NCBI RefSeq assembly: GCF_027942865.1
Contig: NC_134514.1
Location: forward strand, 17,097,965-17,161,964
From: Odontesthes bonariensis
Lineage: Eukaryota > Chordata > Actinopteri > Atheriniformes > Atherinopsidae
DNA: 64,000 nucleotides
Direction of reading: 5' to 3'
Part shown: positions 39,264-52,880 of the stretch, piece after piece
Position numbering within the stretch: the stretch's first letter is position 1
How the letters are laid out: every line of letters begins with the position of its first letter
The notes under the pieces: generated by a model
The model's database searches: none
Told to the model about the DNA's origin: nothing
The model's input: only the letters and a program-made list of their open reading frames with translations
Position numbers and translations under genes: made by a program

Positions 39264-40790
39264 CCTGTGTATATTAGTGACACAATTTGGCACCTAATCT
39301 GTCGAGCTGATTTGTTATTTTGAGCATAACCCAGAGATCACTCGAGTTTTTCGTGGACCACATCTATCTGTTTGTGGTTGGCGTTTCTACCAATCTCTGC
39401 CATAACCCTCTGCATGTCAATCAGCAGAATCTGTGGGGAAAAGACCAATTGTTGGTATCAGAAGCTTGTTATGTGAGTGGTATCGACCAATCGCATTGAG
39501 GCAAGTGTTGGTTGCATGCACTAAAATATTGTATCGAGAGGAGAAGATGGGGTGGGGGGGGGGCATGTGGGCTAAAAGACCATTTGAAAAACATGACCTG
39601 ATGATTGACTGGCTGAGGAATGCTGCCCTTCAAAGGTGCAGTTATTAGACTACAGCTGATGGGTTCCCAGATTCCATTTATACAATAACAATAGGACACA
39701 TACTTATTTGCTTTTATTGAGTAGATAGATTTCTCTTTACCTGAGAAGACTGCTAGAATGTGGTGTTACTCAGCTGGTAAACTACAGGGTCACATATGGG
39801 ATCAAAGTGTTAAAAGTAGCTTAGAGGTTAAAACAAATCATTTGCTAATCGCGCAACACTAGCATTCATGGTTCATCTATATGTATTTTTCCAAACAGGG
39901 TGTTGGACTCATATGTGGGATTAGACGACATGTCAAACTACTCTTGCTTTGGCATTAATCTGTCAAAGGAAAAACAAAAAAAAAACACAGGTGCCACTAC
40001 ATTATTGTTCTGCGGCAGGTCATAACGTCACATTTATCTGCTATTTGGCTTCATATTGCACTACATCTAAAAGTAGTTTTAGGAGTTAACAGACAGGGTG
40101 AAGAAAAACAGTGAAGTGAATAACCACGAGGGTGGAACCTGCTGCTTTCTTTTCACCCTGTGCTACTGTGTGCCCTCTGAGGAAAAAAAGAAAAGACAAA
40201 TCAGTGTGACACGTCGAAAAAATAAATCGAAACGGACGTTGTAAATGATGACTAGAGTTGCCATAATGTGCTGTAAATGTCTATCATTTCTTTTTCTTTC
40301 TTGCATTTCTTTTCTTTGTATGATTATCAAGATGTAAGAATACTGTAGTATCATAAGTGAATCATTCTCCCTCGCTAGGCATAGAACTTGCTTGTGATTG
40401 ATAATGACAATGTAAAACTTGTAAAAAAAATAAAATAAAAAAAAAGATTAAAAAACTAGAAAAATTTTGAAAAAAGTTAAAGAAAAAAAAACAGATCTGT
40501 TACCAGTCAGAGGCCAAGGTAAAGGACTCTCGTTTTTTTGTGTTTTTATTTTTTTATTAGCAATTTATCACTGTGTGATATTTTGTACATCATATTAAGC
40601 TGTATTCAAACGATTTCCTCTAACTACAAGGGATAAGAGACCTGCTTTTTATTGATTTTGTTTTATTATATATTTTTGAACGGCATTCAAGCTTGTATCA
40701 AATGACTCTTTTTGTTTACGGGTCCCCTGTTGGATGTCATTAAGGAAGAAAACACAAAAAATTAAAATTTTGTACAGCGAAACGAGAGTT

Positions 40791-43049
40791 GTGTCTTTCT
40801 TGTTATGATATAGTGAGAAGTATTAATGCTGATGGGCATGAAAGTGCACTCGAAAAAAAGCACAAGGGTTTAAGGGATTTTTCTGCAACTTGCTGCACTT
40901 TAACGGGTAAGAGGATTTAAAGTCGTCACAATTTGTGTCTTTGGACGTAGGATTTCCAGCTTATTGTTCCAATGCTTGTCATGTTCCAATAACTCTTAAG
41001 TTCATAAATACAGCTCGGTGCTGACTATAATTGGGCCGTCTATGTCTGGCAAATGTCAACTCCTGACAGCCGTTAAAAACAATGAGCAATAGACACATTT
41101 AAGTGGCTCATTTTTTTTAATAGTTCCAGTTTCATTACTCCTTTCTGGGTCTTTCATGGCCATTTTCACAAGTCATCATGAGCAAACCAATCTTAATAGT
41201 CAGAATGAGGAAAAAAAACAAACTCATCTGCAGTCACATTTTCTAACTTAAACCACTCAATAAGAATAACAGTCAAGCTCAGTTTCTAGGTTCATCATAA
41301 GATGTTTGCAAATGTTGCATTTATCACCCCTGTGTAGATGCCATGTTTTAAACTTTGAAATATGAATCTGAATGTTGTTTTTATCTCTGACGTGAAACGT
41401 ATATATTTCACCTTTTCCAGTATTATGCAATGTTATGATGACCTTTGTAGCAAGATGCTTCATTTCATCCAATGAAAGCCTATTTTTTTATGTCATCACA
41501 CTGCACTTGACTTTTATGTTCACCTACCAGTATGAGACCAAATCACCATGTGAACAAATGAATCACATGGCTTTTGATAAGTCATTATTCAGTATCCACC
41601 CTTAGGAAACAGTGCCTTCTTGTGGTGGAAAGATAAACCCTATTTGACATTATTTGCCGCTGCTTGAGGATTCTGGTCACATGGCTAAACAGTTGTCTGT
41701 GGTTAGCTTATTTTAGTAAAAGTAGAAAAAAGAGATTGAATTAAAAAGATAAGATTACATCATGGCACTGGCAAGAAGACACGGAGCAGATAACAAACAA
41801 CATGAGGGGAGTTTTAGCATCTACAGAGGTTTGTAAACCAAATTAGAAAACCACTTCATATGCATACTTTCTGTGGCAGATGATTAGATTACCAAAAGGA
41901 GTCACAGTCATGCGGATGACAATGGTAACTGAGCCTTATTTGTAATTCACTGTCCTCATCAAATGCCCACCAATCCCAGCCCACGGGACTCTTATTTTAC
42001 GGAAACAGTCTGCGAAAGGTATGTGTTTAATGCGAAAAGAGAAAAGGTGCTACAGGAGACAAAGAAGCAATAGCTGTCACTTTACAAAGGAACAGAAAGT
42101 GGCTGATGAAGGATGAGGAAGTTATGGGAGGGTTTTTGAGGGTGGAGCTGCCCCCTCAGGCGGCTGCTGACCTTGCTGAGGGAGGGCGCAAACAAGCCAA
42201 ATGACCCTAAACCGGGGAAGGGAAGAAAGAGGAAAGGGAGGAGGGAGAAGCTTGGAAGAAGGGAGTCAGAAGGCAGAATTTACTGAAAGCCTATTGGCTT
42301 CAGGTTGTGTCAGTCATTTCACTTCCTCCTTGGTTGTGGCAAGAGCGCAGATGGGAGGGCAGAAGGGAGGGTGGAGGGAGGTACCCTCACGCAGCTCTAT
42401 CTCTCTGAGCTTTTTCACAAAAAAAAGATTGTACTGGGGTTGAAACTGAAACAGGGTTGACTTGTAAAAGGAGTGTACTCTCTTGCTCTCCCTCATTCTC
42501 ACGGTTTCCTGTTTAAGGAGGCCATTTTGTTACACAGCCCTGGAGCAGAGCACAACAAAGTTTGGCATTGTTTTTTTTTTTTCTCTCCTCTCACCCATAG
42601 TTGGGAGTTTCACAACCAAGTTTGGACTTTCTCCTTTGCAGAGCAACTTCTTTGGACAAAGGAGCTGAATGAGGGAAGAAAGTGGAGGTGGAACAGCAGC
42701 AGGAGGGCAGCTTTCTCCCACAGGGTATCTTTCTTTTCTGAGTTTCTCACAGACTACTCTCATGTTTGCCATGCCTGGACAATAAAACAAGTCTGACAAC
42801 GAGAAGTGTCAAGGAGGAGGTAAAAGCATTGCTTCCTGGATAAGGAGTTCTTCCTTGATCCACTGGAGGAGAGTAGGCAGAGGAGACTCAGACCGGGACT
42901 GCCTGCTCAGTTTGTGTTCACGCTTCCACTGGGACAGTTTGAATGACTGTGGCTTTTCTGAGAACTTTCAACTGCACCTGGGTGTGTGTTGATCATTGTG
43001 TATGCTGAGAGCTTCAGGCAGCCGGCAGATTAGAGCCCGTGGACTCTGA
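40791..43049 (+). other. strn4-prkd2 intergenic DNA and prkd2 5'UTR
   Basis: No protein gene seen. From about 42100 to 43049 the base composition turns purine- and GC-richer, which fits a promoter and 5'UTR for the prkd2 coding exon. No TATA box at a convincing position and no decisive start site can be read from sequence. Confidence 0.4.
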
Positions 43050-43376
43050 ATGGCTAATGCTAGCCCCTGTATGCCCTCAGGGGGAATGGCCCAGGTCTTC
43101 TTCCCCCCTGGGGGTCCCTCACCACCTGGCTCAGCTATGATGCAGCAGGGGACCCCTATATCCATACCTTCTATGCCCACTCAGGGTGGTTTTCCTGTGA
43201 TGGACCTGACACCAGTCCACTGTCCTGGTGCAGCTGTGATGCCTTCTCTGCCTCCCACCCCGGCTGGAGTGTCTTTCATCATCCAGATTGGTCTGACAAG
43301 AGAATCTGTCCTGTTGCCCCAGTCAGCTGATCTGGCTTACGTGAAACAAATTGCCTGCTCCATAGTGGACACCAAG
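43050..43376 (+). CDS. prkd2: Serine/threonine protein kinase D2, first coding exon only
   Basis: Diacylglycerol- and PKC-activated kinase working at the Golgi and plasma membrane. Only the first 109 codons are here, ending at AAG|GTAAGA (exon end 43376). A TGA immediately precedes the ATG in frame, fixing the start. Residues 1-72 are Pro/Gly/Met-rich, like the Pro-rich N-terminus of PRKD2. From residue 73, GVSFIIQIGLTRESVLLP and YVKQIACSIVD match the start of the conserved N-terminal ubiquitin-like domain of PKD kinases. Human PRKD2 has VSFHIQIGLTREFVLLP and VKQLACSIVD there, from memory. Position next to strn4 in the same orientation as human supports prkd2 over prkd1 or prkd3. C1, PH and kinase exons are absent from the window. 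Confidence 0.9.
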
Positions 43377-46067
43377 GTAAGAAATATGCATAGTGTGGAA
43401 GGTGACATGTCAGGTGAGAATGGGCGTATGTGTTCTGAAGATGGGGAAATTGTTCATGTGCATAAGCCCTCATACTGCATTTTCCTTTTGAGCTGCATGT
43501 GAGATGGATGGTTGAGGTTGTTGTTTTGCCTCCTTTCTTGACTCTGTTTATATCCCAGTAAAACCCCTGCTCGCACTCTATTATTCAGACAGACTCTGAG
43601 GAAACACACAAAACGGCCCTAATTACGGCAATTAGCTTTTTTTCTTCTACACGCAGTTGGAAGAGAACACTGTGTTCAATTAGACTTTGTCATGCCACGT
43701 CTAGCAAAGCAGAGTAGCAGAGGGGTGTGTGACAGGTTTAGATGAGTTTAAGAGTAAGTTTCATGCAGCTGGCCACCTTTGGGGCTATTGAAGCATTGCA
43801 AACGCACCTCACTTTGCATGTGTTCTTGCTAAATTTCACTTTATTAGTGTGCAGAGAAACAAAGAGAAAGCCAGAAACTTGTGGGGCACTTTTGCTTACA
43901 TTTAATTTTTGTTTAGTTAAATAGTCCTGGTTAAATGGGTGTGAAAACAAGTTCCTGAATATTCATGAGCGAATGCAGATTTGTTAGATCTGGTATGCTT
44001 CTGTTGCAGGTGAAGATTCTTAACTTCCTGTGATCTTTCCAGTCCTATGATGGTCAAAAGCCCCTTTCACTTCTCCTTAGTGCAATGTCAGACGTTTTGC
44101 ATTTCGTTCCATGAGAGCACATCAGGCCAGTTTTAGTCTCAATGTTGAACGCTTCATTGATTTCCTCTTCTTTTTTTTTTTTTTTTTTTTTGTTAATCTG
44201 TCACCACCAACTTTTAGAGTCCTACCATAACTTAATGACATCATGATAACCCAATATGTTTAACATTGCAATCTTGAGGGCTTACTGCCTCTAACTTTAT
44301 GTCAAATATGAAAAAAGCTCAGTCCCCCCGCCCCCAACACCCACCCACCTGCTTTTTCTCCAAAAGTGTTTATCATTTTCACTCAACTGAAAGAGAAAAC
44401 TTCACACATGCAGAAACAAGTGTTGGGAGGAGGGTGCGGTGGGGAGAGAAGTAGTAACATCCTCTCTGCAACAGGAAGCACTGTGCGTAATGGGAAATCT
44501 GGTGAGAATCGACACTATATACAGTTGAAAAACACTTGCAGGAGATAACATTAGTCCCGCATTCAGGCCTTGGTTTGTGCAGGCCATGTACTTTTATCCT
44601 ACAATTAGGCCGAGGAGTGATTATTAGCTGATTTCCACACCCTGGTCAGAGCAGCTTGGTAAAACTCCCCACAAATGTACATTTTCCAGGAAGCAGTGGT
44701 AGCTTTCTCCAGCCAGCTCACCCAATCTGCTAATCAGATAAATCTTTGCACAGCAGTCTTTGTTCTCTCCTGTACTCTGGGTGCTTCTCTGTCATGCACT
44801 TGTTTTGCACTGATTCCAGCTGGGTTTTTATTTGATGGGAGCGAACACGGCTGAATAAAAGTTAGAAGCGCCGCTTACCTTTGTAAGTTTTGTGCTCTTA
44901 TTGTTGTTGCCCTTGTTGTTGGGTATTTCCGTCTCTTATGCCATTCCATTTCCAAATCTGTAATAAAATCTGTTTCCCTCTTCTGTTTATCTTCTGGAAA
45001 AAAAAAAAGGTTCAGAAGATAAAGCAAAAAAACATTTTGCACCAGTGATTACCTTGGAGACATGAAAACCTTAGCAACTGCTTCATTATAGGGTTATCTA
45101 TAGTATTAAACATTTTCAACTGCAGTATTGGATTAATTAACTGCATATGTTTAATCACTTTGGACCAAAGCATTAATGGAATTCAATTAAAAAAAAAGCA
45201 AACTGGAATGCTTTCAGTCGGTCACCACGACAAGACGATAGCAATTTCCCTTAAGGGGTTCAAGGTTTTAAAACAATTTGTCCTTGGATGTCACTGCTGT
45301 GGCTATTTCCACAACATTTTTTTATCATTGGTGAGAAGTCCTGCTGAAACATCAATATTTTTCTTAGCGAGCACTGATTGTTAGCATCACTGAAGTCAAA
45401 GTAGTATTTGTTCTTTGACAGTACAACCAAGAATACAATCTCTGTTTTCAGGTCATTCTTGTGGACTTTCCCTTGTGTTTGTGTCAATGAACAATTTCAT
45501 TAGTTTCACACAGTGACCAACTGTTGGCAGAAATGAGTAAAATGCAAGGCAGGAAGTAGCTAGGTGGTGGTGAATAACACGGTTTACAGTACGTTGAGCG
45601 CCATCCTCACTGCAGTGAAAAGCCTCAACAGGGATTGGGGCTGGAAGTTAAATGTTGATCCGCACAGCCCTTGATGAATAAATTACCACGCAAGTGTTAC
45701 AGCTGAGTGTGAATACCTCAGTCACCTAGAGCTTCAAACAACGTTTACTTAGATGCAGGTGAATACATTTACTGCTGGTACTCAGGGAGGGGAGCTGGAA
45801 AGAGAGGACAACGACTACCTCAGGATGAGACCAAGCAAGGTAAGCGTGTGATGGATGAGGAAGAAAACATAAGCAAGAGGCAGTTTTGTTTGCTAACAAA
45901 CCTCAGAATGCAAAAAATTCTGGAAGTTGTATCTCAATAGATCAATGGTAAAGAAGGATCAACAGTAAGAAGCAGGTTGAAAATCTGGGATTCAATATTG
46001 CAGGGCTGATGGGGGCCAGGTGTGTTGGCTTATGATCATAAGGAGAGCACGAGGTGAAAAAGATTGA

Positions 46068-46068
<1 letters not shown>

Positions 46069-46103
<35 letters not shown>
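46069..46103. repeat. (AC)n microsatellite
   Basis: About 35 bp of AC repeats in the putative prkd2 intron 1. Confidence 0.95.
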
Positions 46104-46105
<2 letters not shown>

Positions 46106-49100
46106 TAAACAGCTTCAAAGAGAACAAGGAGACGCAGTCGAGTTCGTGGCAAGGAAAAGTTCAAATGTCTGTTCCACAGCAGAATCTTCAGTATACATAT
46201 GGGTACCAGTTTTTAGATTTTGGTACACGGCATTTGAGTTTAGAAAAGATAAAAAAAAAAAAAAATTGAATTGTCATCATCTTTCTTTGCCTCTACATCA
46301 CTATTTCCCTCAATACAACTGGCCCTGGTACAGTCGGCTGGTCAAAAACATTGCCTAAACTTTTAAATCCCAGGAACATCCAAAAATTCAAAGATTCCAA
46401 AAATGAGAATTCTTTGGAAATAAATGCAAAATGACCGTCATAACATATTCAGTGCTGAAGTTTAAGAATGATTGCAGCCTTATTTTTGAATATCTTTTTC
46501 CGTCCAAAGATTGTATTACTTTAATAAAAAGCTTTGAAAAAACTTTCCCAGCTTTGAAAAAAAAAAAAATTCCCTTTGTTGAAGTTTAGGCATTTAGAGT
46601 TTTGCCATCCCTTCCTGCCCTAACACAGCCAAGCTGTAACTCTACAGCTTGGCTTCATTTAATATGCGCAGACCTATCAATATGTAGTTTATCTCTACTT
46701 CTGTCTGCGCTGCTTCCCTGGCTGCAGCACCCTCAACTTGACACAGTCTCAGCTCTTCAGCTTGACAACATTAAGAGAAAGATGATAATGTGTTGCCAAT
46801 ACTAGATCTACATGAATTGCCTCTGAACAGCTCCATTTGATAGGACTGATTCCCTTGGTTTGTTACCTCTAATGTCTCCAAATGTCTGAATCAGTGGTTG
46901 TGACTCTCAGAGGAAATGCACATGGCACATGAAAATTTCACTTATTATTTGTCTTTCAGCATAAAAAACAAAAACAAATGCACATGTTAATAAGGTTGGA
47001 AACTTTTTAACATTTAAGGGAATAAAAGATTATAGTATTTACATGGATGTTTGATGGTTAAACCCACATTGAGCTTAAAATGGCTGAGGTAAGTGTTTGA
47101 CTTGTTTTGCATCTCCCTGCCTTTAGTAGGGATGGGTCAGAGTCTTGAAGCGTAACAGCACCACCCTCACAGACACTGAATCTGTCTGTGAGGGATTTCC
47201 CGGCTTTCCCTTTGTTTCCTCCGGGTGCCCTAGTTTGCAAACATTCCACAGTATATGAAAGTGGTGTTTTTTCAGGGCACTCCTGCCTCTCTTTTTAAAC
47301 GTGGCTCCAGCCTCGGCCAGCTTTGTCTGCTCTCTGCATGCAGATGGTAATGAACAAATGTGGCCCATGAAGTCATCAAATACAAGTTCTGTTCGAACTG
47401 AAAAAAGAAACAAAAAATCCCAGCCATGTTGTACAGTAAATGTCTGTGATTCAAAAACTTGAGATAAATAGTTCAGTGTTGTGTTTGTTGAGAGTGGTCC
47501 AGAGGGATTAGGTGGAGGAGCACATCGTTATTCATACTTGATGACTTTTACTGTTTATTTTCTTGAAAAATGAAACGAGGAGAAAAAAAACGTGAAAACA
47601 TAACTTTGTTCCCTCAAACAAAAACATGCGCAGAGCCTGATCCTTTTCCAATCTTGTTATTCCAATCACACATGTGCACTCAGCAATCCCCCAAATCCTC
47701 TAAATACAAAACTCCTGGCCTGCTTGAAGTTGCAGCTTTAGGTAGGAGAGTTGGACAATAGATAGCTTGTCCTGGCTTGGCCAACTGAGTGCGACGCATA
47801 AGTTAGACTGTGTGCGCACGCATGAATGCTTACATTGGTGTCTTTGGAGTCTTAGTGAAGTTAGTTTGGTACCCACACTCCCACCCACGGTAATCTCTCC
47901 CATCCAAGAAAGGGTGAGTCATCGATTCTGTTTATTCACAAAATTCCTCCTTGTGTTCCACTGACACGTTTTTCCATTCACTTCTCACTGGGATGGTGCC
48001 CCCCCCCTTCCTTGCATTGCTTCCAGCACCACCCCCTCAAATAAATGGCCTTCCATTACACTCCTCTGATTTTGAGTAACTTTCTTTACAGCTCCAATCT
48101 CTCTTCAATAAAAATAGCAATAAGGAAAAAACTTCCAACACCTTCATAAACCATAGATTTGCTCTGTAACATGCAACAGTGCACACTAAAATCCCATTCC
48201 GCTGTTCTACCTCCAGCTGCACCTCAGTCCCCACTCAGTCCTGATCTATTAAGAACTAATAGAGAAGCCTGGAAACTAAAGCAGTGAGCAGTGTCTCCAT
48301 TCAACCACGATGCCGCTCCAATGCCTCTGCTCTATTGCTTCACAGGCCTCACAGAGCCACATTTTTTATCACTCGCTTTCATTTTAGTTTTTCTCCCCAT
48401 TTGACCTCATTGCTCACCCCATCTACTTTTCTTTTTGTCCCCGTAGAAAATTTCCTTTCCTTTCCTTTTCTCACCCCTCTCCCTTGATAAAGTAAAATAG
48501 GTCAGTATCCTCAAACTTCCCTAAGAGTAGCAACCTCCTGCTCTTCCTCCTCCTATTATGCCTTTCCCTCTTAACCTTACGTTTGATCCCATACATCCTC
48601 GCCATATCCTTCCTTATCATCAGCTTCCTTTGACGCTGGGACTCCTCTTCCTCCTTCGATCCCACCCTATGTTTATTCACTTGAACTTTTTAGCATCTCC
48701 CTATTGCTTCATCTCTTCCGTAGGCTGTTTACTTTGCACACATTTCAAATGAGTAAAGAAATATGGAGAAATTCATGCTCTTGTCTGATTGTATTGTATG
48801 AATCAGAGGAATCAGGGTTGGAGGATGTGTACTTTTCGGGAAGTACAAAAAAAGAACACATCATCAGATAGTTACCTTGGTTAGAATGATTCAAACATTC
48901 AAAACACAAGTCGCTCTAAATCAGTACAGTTCTAAGGAGTCCCTGCCCTCCCTAGTTTGCCAATAAGTTTGGAAGCTTAACAGTTTCTCTCAATACCAAG
49001 AACTTGTTGTTGTCGTCATTAAGGTGATGCACAAACATCGGGGTTGATGTCACTAGGTGTGTAATGTGCGTGTAAGTACGTAAGCCTGTGAACACGAGTA

Positions 49101-51276
49101 AGAACCTGTTGAGCCCTGTCACTGGCGGCTGTGTCACCATATCGGATTGTGGAACGTGTCTGCAAACTCATCTGTGATGAGTTATGTAACACACTTAGTG
49201 TACAGTGAGCTTTGGAGAATCCCTCTGTGGTTGTGAGGGATTAGGCGGGTGTAGAAAATTATGAACATTTGATCTGTAGTACAAGGCAGTTTTGGGTTGC
49301 ACCTAAGGTCTAATTCATTTGGTTATGCTGTGACATGAAATCGCCTGAAATAAGAAATTGAGGACAAAAAAAATATGTGTAGCTCTAAACGCAGGCTCTC
49401 AATGCCTCACTCACAGAACCACATACACACACACAGCTGTGACTGAGAGCCCCTGCCCTGACCATTGTTTCCACCTCCGTTTTGGAAGTTTATCTCTCTC
49501 CCTGGAGAAGAAGTTTGGCCCTGGGAATGGGATCATACACACTACCTCCTGTTTACCTCACTTACTTGTTCATGTGTTCTCCACACATGTTCAGTAATGT
49601 GGCAGTTGACCCAGATTTTTGCCAAGTGTGGCAAAGTTATCATGTTTGTATGGAAAAACAACACAGTTCTATGTTCAGCACTGCTATTAGTGAGGCTACT
49701 GACTTGATTTTATCAGAATTACAACCAAAGGTTGACTTTCCCCCGCAGTACTGATGTTGTATTATGTCTTTAATTTTTTTTGTCTTACTTCTTGAAAGCC
49801 TCGTATGTATATTCTATTAGGTTTCTCTGGTTGCTTATCGAACCAAACCTTTGCCGGTCTGTAAGCAGCGTCAGTCAGTCAATATGCATGACACTGGCAG
49901 ATGGACATGCATGTTAAAATAAAACCTTTATCAGACCGTGATAAATGTGCTAAATGCAGCAGCTTTAGTCAAACCTTAAGTCAAACCTTCTGCTTAATAA
50001 TTACTTTGACAAAAAACATTCTGCTGTAAAGGAAATGCTATGTCTTTTCACTTACAGCAACATATCAATTCTGCCCAACCCGGTGTGTCACTGTGTGTGC
50101 GTGTGCGTGTGTGTGTGTGTTCTCTCTCTTGATTTGCATGGTAGCTGGACAGCTTTGCATGACTGACTGTGTCTGGTGTCTCCTAGCTGTTGGCAATGCA
50201 TTTCAGGGGGAAACTTGGTTGGCACACAAGGACATTTGATTATTCAAAGCACACAGTGCTGCCCAGAGAACAGTGACAGGGATGTTTATCACTAGGGGAA
50301 AAAAAATGGAGATGGGATGATAGAATGACATTTTTAAGTGTTTTTGGAATCACTGAGGTTGTGACTCTAAAATAACTATTATTGAGGTGTAATTGTCAGA
50401 CAGATTAAATCTGTAGGGATGAAATATCACTTTGTTAATGCTATATATTGCTGTTTTTCTCACTCACATTTTTTCTTGGGCATGCAAAGGCAATGAGTCA
50501 GTCAGAGAAACTCCAAAGTTCCAAGCAGACTTGCCACTGCTTCTTTGGGTGTATTCACTTTCAGCTTTGGTAGCAAAACCTGAAAACCATGGCTTACTTA
50601 CACCATTACAGTTACGTCTCCAAATACTTAGACTGCTACAATAGTTCTTGGTACAGTTTCATTTAGAAAAAATGATGTCCAAAACTTCTAAAATGAGACC
50701 CAGGTTATGGAACTGGAATTTTTTTTTTTTTCATTTATCCCTGCTTTATGCTTCATGTTTTCCAGTGGCCCATTCAGCCTCTCAGACCCCTGCATTCCTC
50801 CTCTTATTCTGAGAAAAGGAGACCGTATGGTACTAATCCACCGATTAGTAATGGTGAAAACGGTTTTCTACCATAATCCAATTGGAGCCTGCAGAGCTGA
50901 GCTGATCTGCATTTGGTGGCATTTAACAATGCGAGGAGTTTGTGTGAGCACGATAGAAGGCATTTTAGAGAGGACTGCACAATGGAAATCAAGGGGAGAT
51001 AAACACATTCGCATGCAAACACACTTAAACACAGAGAATGACGACTCCCCAGTTAATGACTACCCCTGCAATGCCCCAAAAGTGATTGACTTATAAGTAA
51101 TTTGTGTCATGCCTTTGGTTCTTTGACCTTGTTAACTAAAGTTAAATTTGATCTTAATTTAGATGATGGCTGAAATTGAAGTGCACTAACAGAACTCGTA
51201 CGATCTCGTAGAAATCACGGGGGGGACCTAAAGGGCATGAAACTATTTGCTGTTCTAATATTGTGTGTTTGAAATA

Positions 51277-51308
<32 letters not shown>
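51277..51308. repeat. Compound (TG)n(AG)n microsatellite
   Basis: About 15 bp of TG repeats followed directly by about 17 bp of AG repeats. Confidence 0.9.
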
Positions 51309-51784
51309 CGCTCTTTTGAAGGCGGCAGACAATGGGGTCAGTGTGAGAGTTGACAGGATGGGTTTGGCTGCTAGGGGGCATGTGTGGAGTGTGTGTTAAT
51401 GTAGCTCAGACACTTGAAATGCGTGTTTGTGTATGTCTGCATGCAGGGCACAGTTATGAGGGGAAATGGGAAAACCACAGTCTTACCTCAGTAGATAAAC
51501 ATATTACATCAATACAGACGACTGGTCATTGGAAAAACCACATGGGGAATAGCATGCAGTCAATAGGTCTATATGATGCTGCTCCCTTGTACCAGTCAAA
51601 TGCTACAAACTGTTTTGTGCTTCCTCATATTGAGGTATGCAGTCCATGTATCAGGTTATGTTTGATAGATCAAAGCCTAATGAGATATGACCCCACATCT
51701 GTGTCTAAAACCTAGAAATAACTCTGACGTTATGTCACAATTTAATAATGTTGATTTAAAAATCCTAGAGGAAACAGTTCGGTA

Positions 51785-52880
51785 ACTTGTATATGCTCCC
51801 TTTGGGTCAGATATTGCAGAATTTTAACATCAATTATCACAGTTATGCAGACGATACACAACTTTATGTGTCTCTGTCACCGGACGACTGCAGCCCAGCT
51901 GACGTTCTGTGTCAGTGTCTGGAGGAAGTAAACACCTGGATGAGAGAGAATTTTCTACAATTAAATGAAGACAAAACTGAGATCATTCTGTTTGGTAGCA
52001 AAGAGAAGAGGGTCAGCGTTGGTAAATATCTTGAGACTCGGGACCTTATAATCACTGACCAAGTTCGTAACCTCGGAGTGTTGATGGACTCAGATCTGAC
52101 TTTCAGCAGCCACATCAAAGCTGTCACCAAGGCAGCTTTTTACCACCTCAGAAATATCAACAGAATTAAAGGTTTCCTCTCCCAAAAAGACCAGGAGAAA
52201 CTCATCCATGCATTCATCTCCAGTAGACTCGATTACTGTAATGCTCTTTTAACTGGACTTCCCAAAAAGAGCATTAAACATCTGCAGCTCATCCAGAACG
52301 CTGCTGCTAGAGTTTTAACCCGGACTAAGAGATCTGAACACATCACACCAGTTTTAAAATCTTTACACTGGCTTCCAGTCAGTCATAGAATAGATTTTAA
52401 AAGCCTGCTGATGGTTTACAAATCCCAGAATGGTTTAGGCCCAAAATACATCTGTGATATGTTCAGACAATATAAACCCCGCAGAGCTCTTAGATCCAAG
52501 GACTCAGGTCAGCTGGTCCAGTCCAGAGTCCAGACTAAACATGGAGAAGCAGCATTTAGCTGTTATGCTGCAAATAAGTGGAACAAACTGCCAGTGGAGA
52601 TTAAACTTTCACCAAATGTAGACATTTTTAAATCCAGGTTAAAAACATTTCTTTTCTCATGTGTCTATGCATGAAATATCTTTTAACTTATCTAGACTGT
52701 TGCCTGATTTTAAATTCATTTAAATGATTTTATTTGTTTCTCTTTATATTATTTTATGTATTTTTAATGCTTCTTGCACTCCCTGCTGCAATGCTTTTAT
52801 TTTATGTAAAGCACTTTGAACTGTTTGTACATGAAATGTGCTATACAAATAAATTTGATTTTGATTTGATTTTTGATATT
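51785..52880 (+). mobile_element. 5'-truncated L2-type LINE retrotransposon
   Basis: The element starts abruptly inside the reverse transcriptase domain: an in-frame TAG lies upstream at 51766-51768 and element-like sequence begins at LYMLPLGQI. It runs through the ORF2 C-terminus to a 3' tail with TGTAAAGCACTTTGAACTG and CTATACAAATAAA, ending in imperfect TTTGATT repeats. This tail form is typical of fish L2/CR1-clade LINEs. No target-site duplication was seen. About 1.1 kb is kept of a full element of several kb. Confidence 0.88.
51787..52674 (+). pseudogene. L2 reverse transcriptase C-terminal fragment
   Basis: 295 codons remain open with no stop or frameshift, although the first codon shown is TTG and there is no native start. 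SYADDTQLY (about residues 16-24) is the catalytic YADD motif of the RT palm. Downstream are LNEDKTEIILFG, NLGVLMDSDLTFSSHI and LDYCNALLTGLP, then LHWLPVSHRIDFK, the usual thumb and C-terminal region of CR1/L2 ORF2. The endonuclease domain and N-terminal RT motifs are lost. The intact frame suggests fairly recent insertion. Confidence 0.9.

Larger units (their letters stand above)
36743..40790 (+). other. strn4: strn4 3'UTR and downstream DNA
   Basis: No coding sequence recognised. It contains CT/CA and GT microsatellites (37607-37687, 38203-38233, 39239-39263). Overlapping AATAAA signals occur at 40429-40439 and an ATTAAA at 40761-40766, followed about 25 bp later by a GT/T-rich stretch. If either is used, the 3'UTR is 3.7-4.0 kb. 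Earlier ends using variant signals cannot be excluded. Confidence 0.45.
43377..51784 (+). other. prkd2 intron 1, proximal part
   Basis: About 8.4 kb with no recognised exon. It contains microsatellites (46069-46103, 50096-50120, 51277-51308), a T-run near 44171-44191 and A-runs near 46252-46264. Short open frames have no domain signal. Confidence 0.6.
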
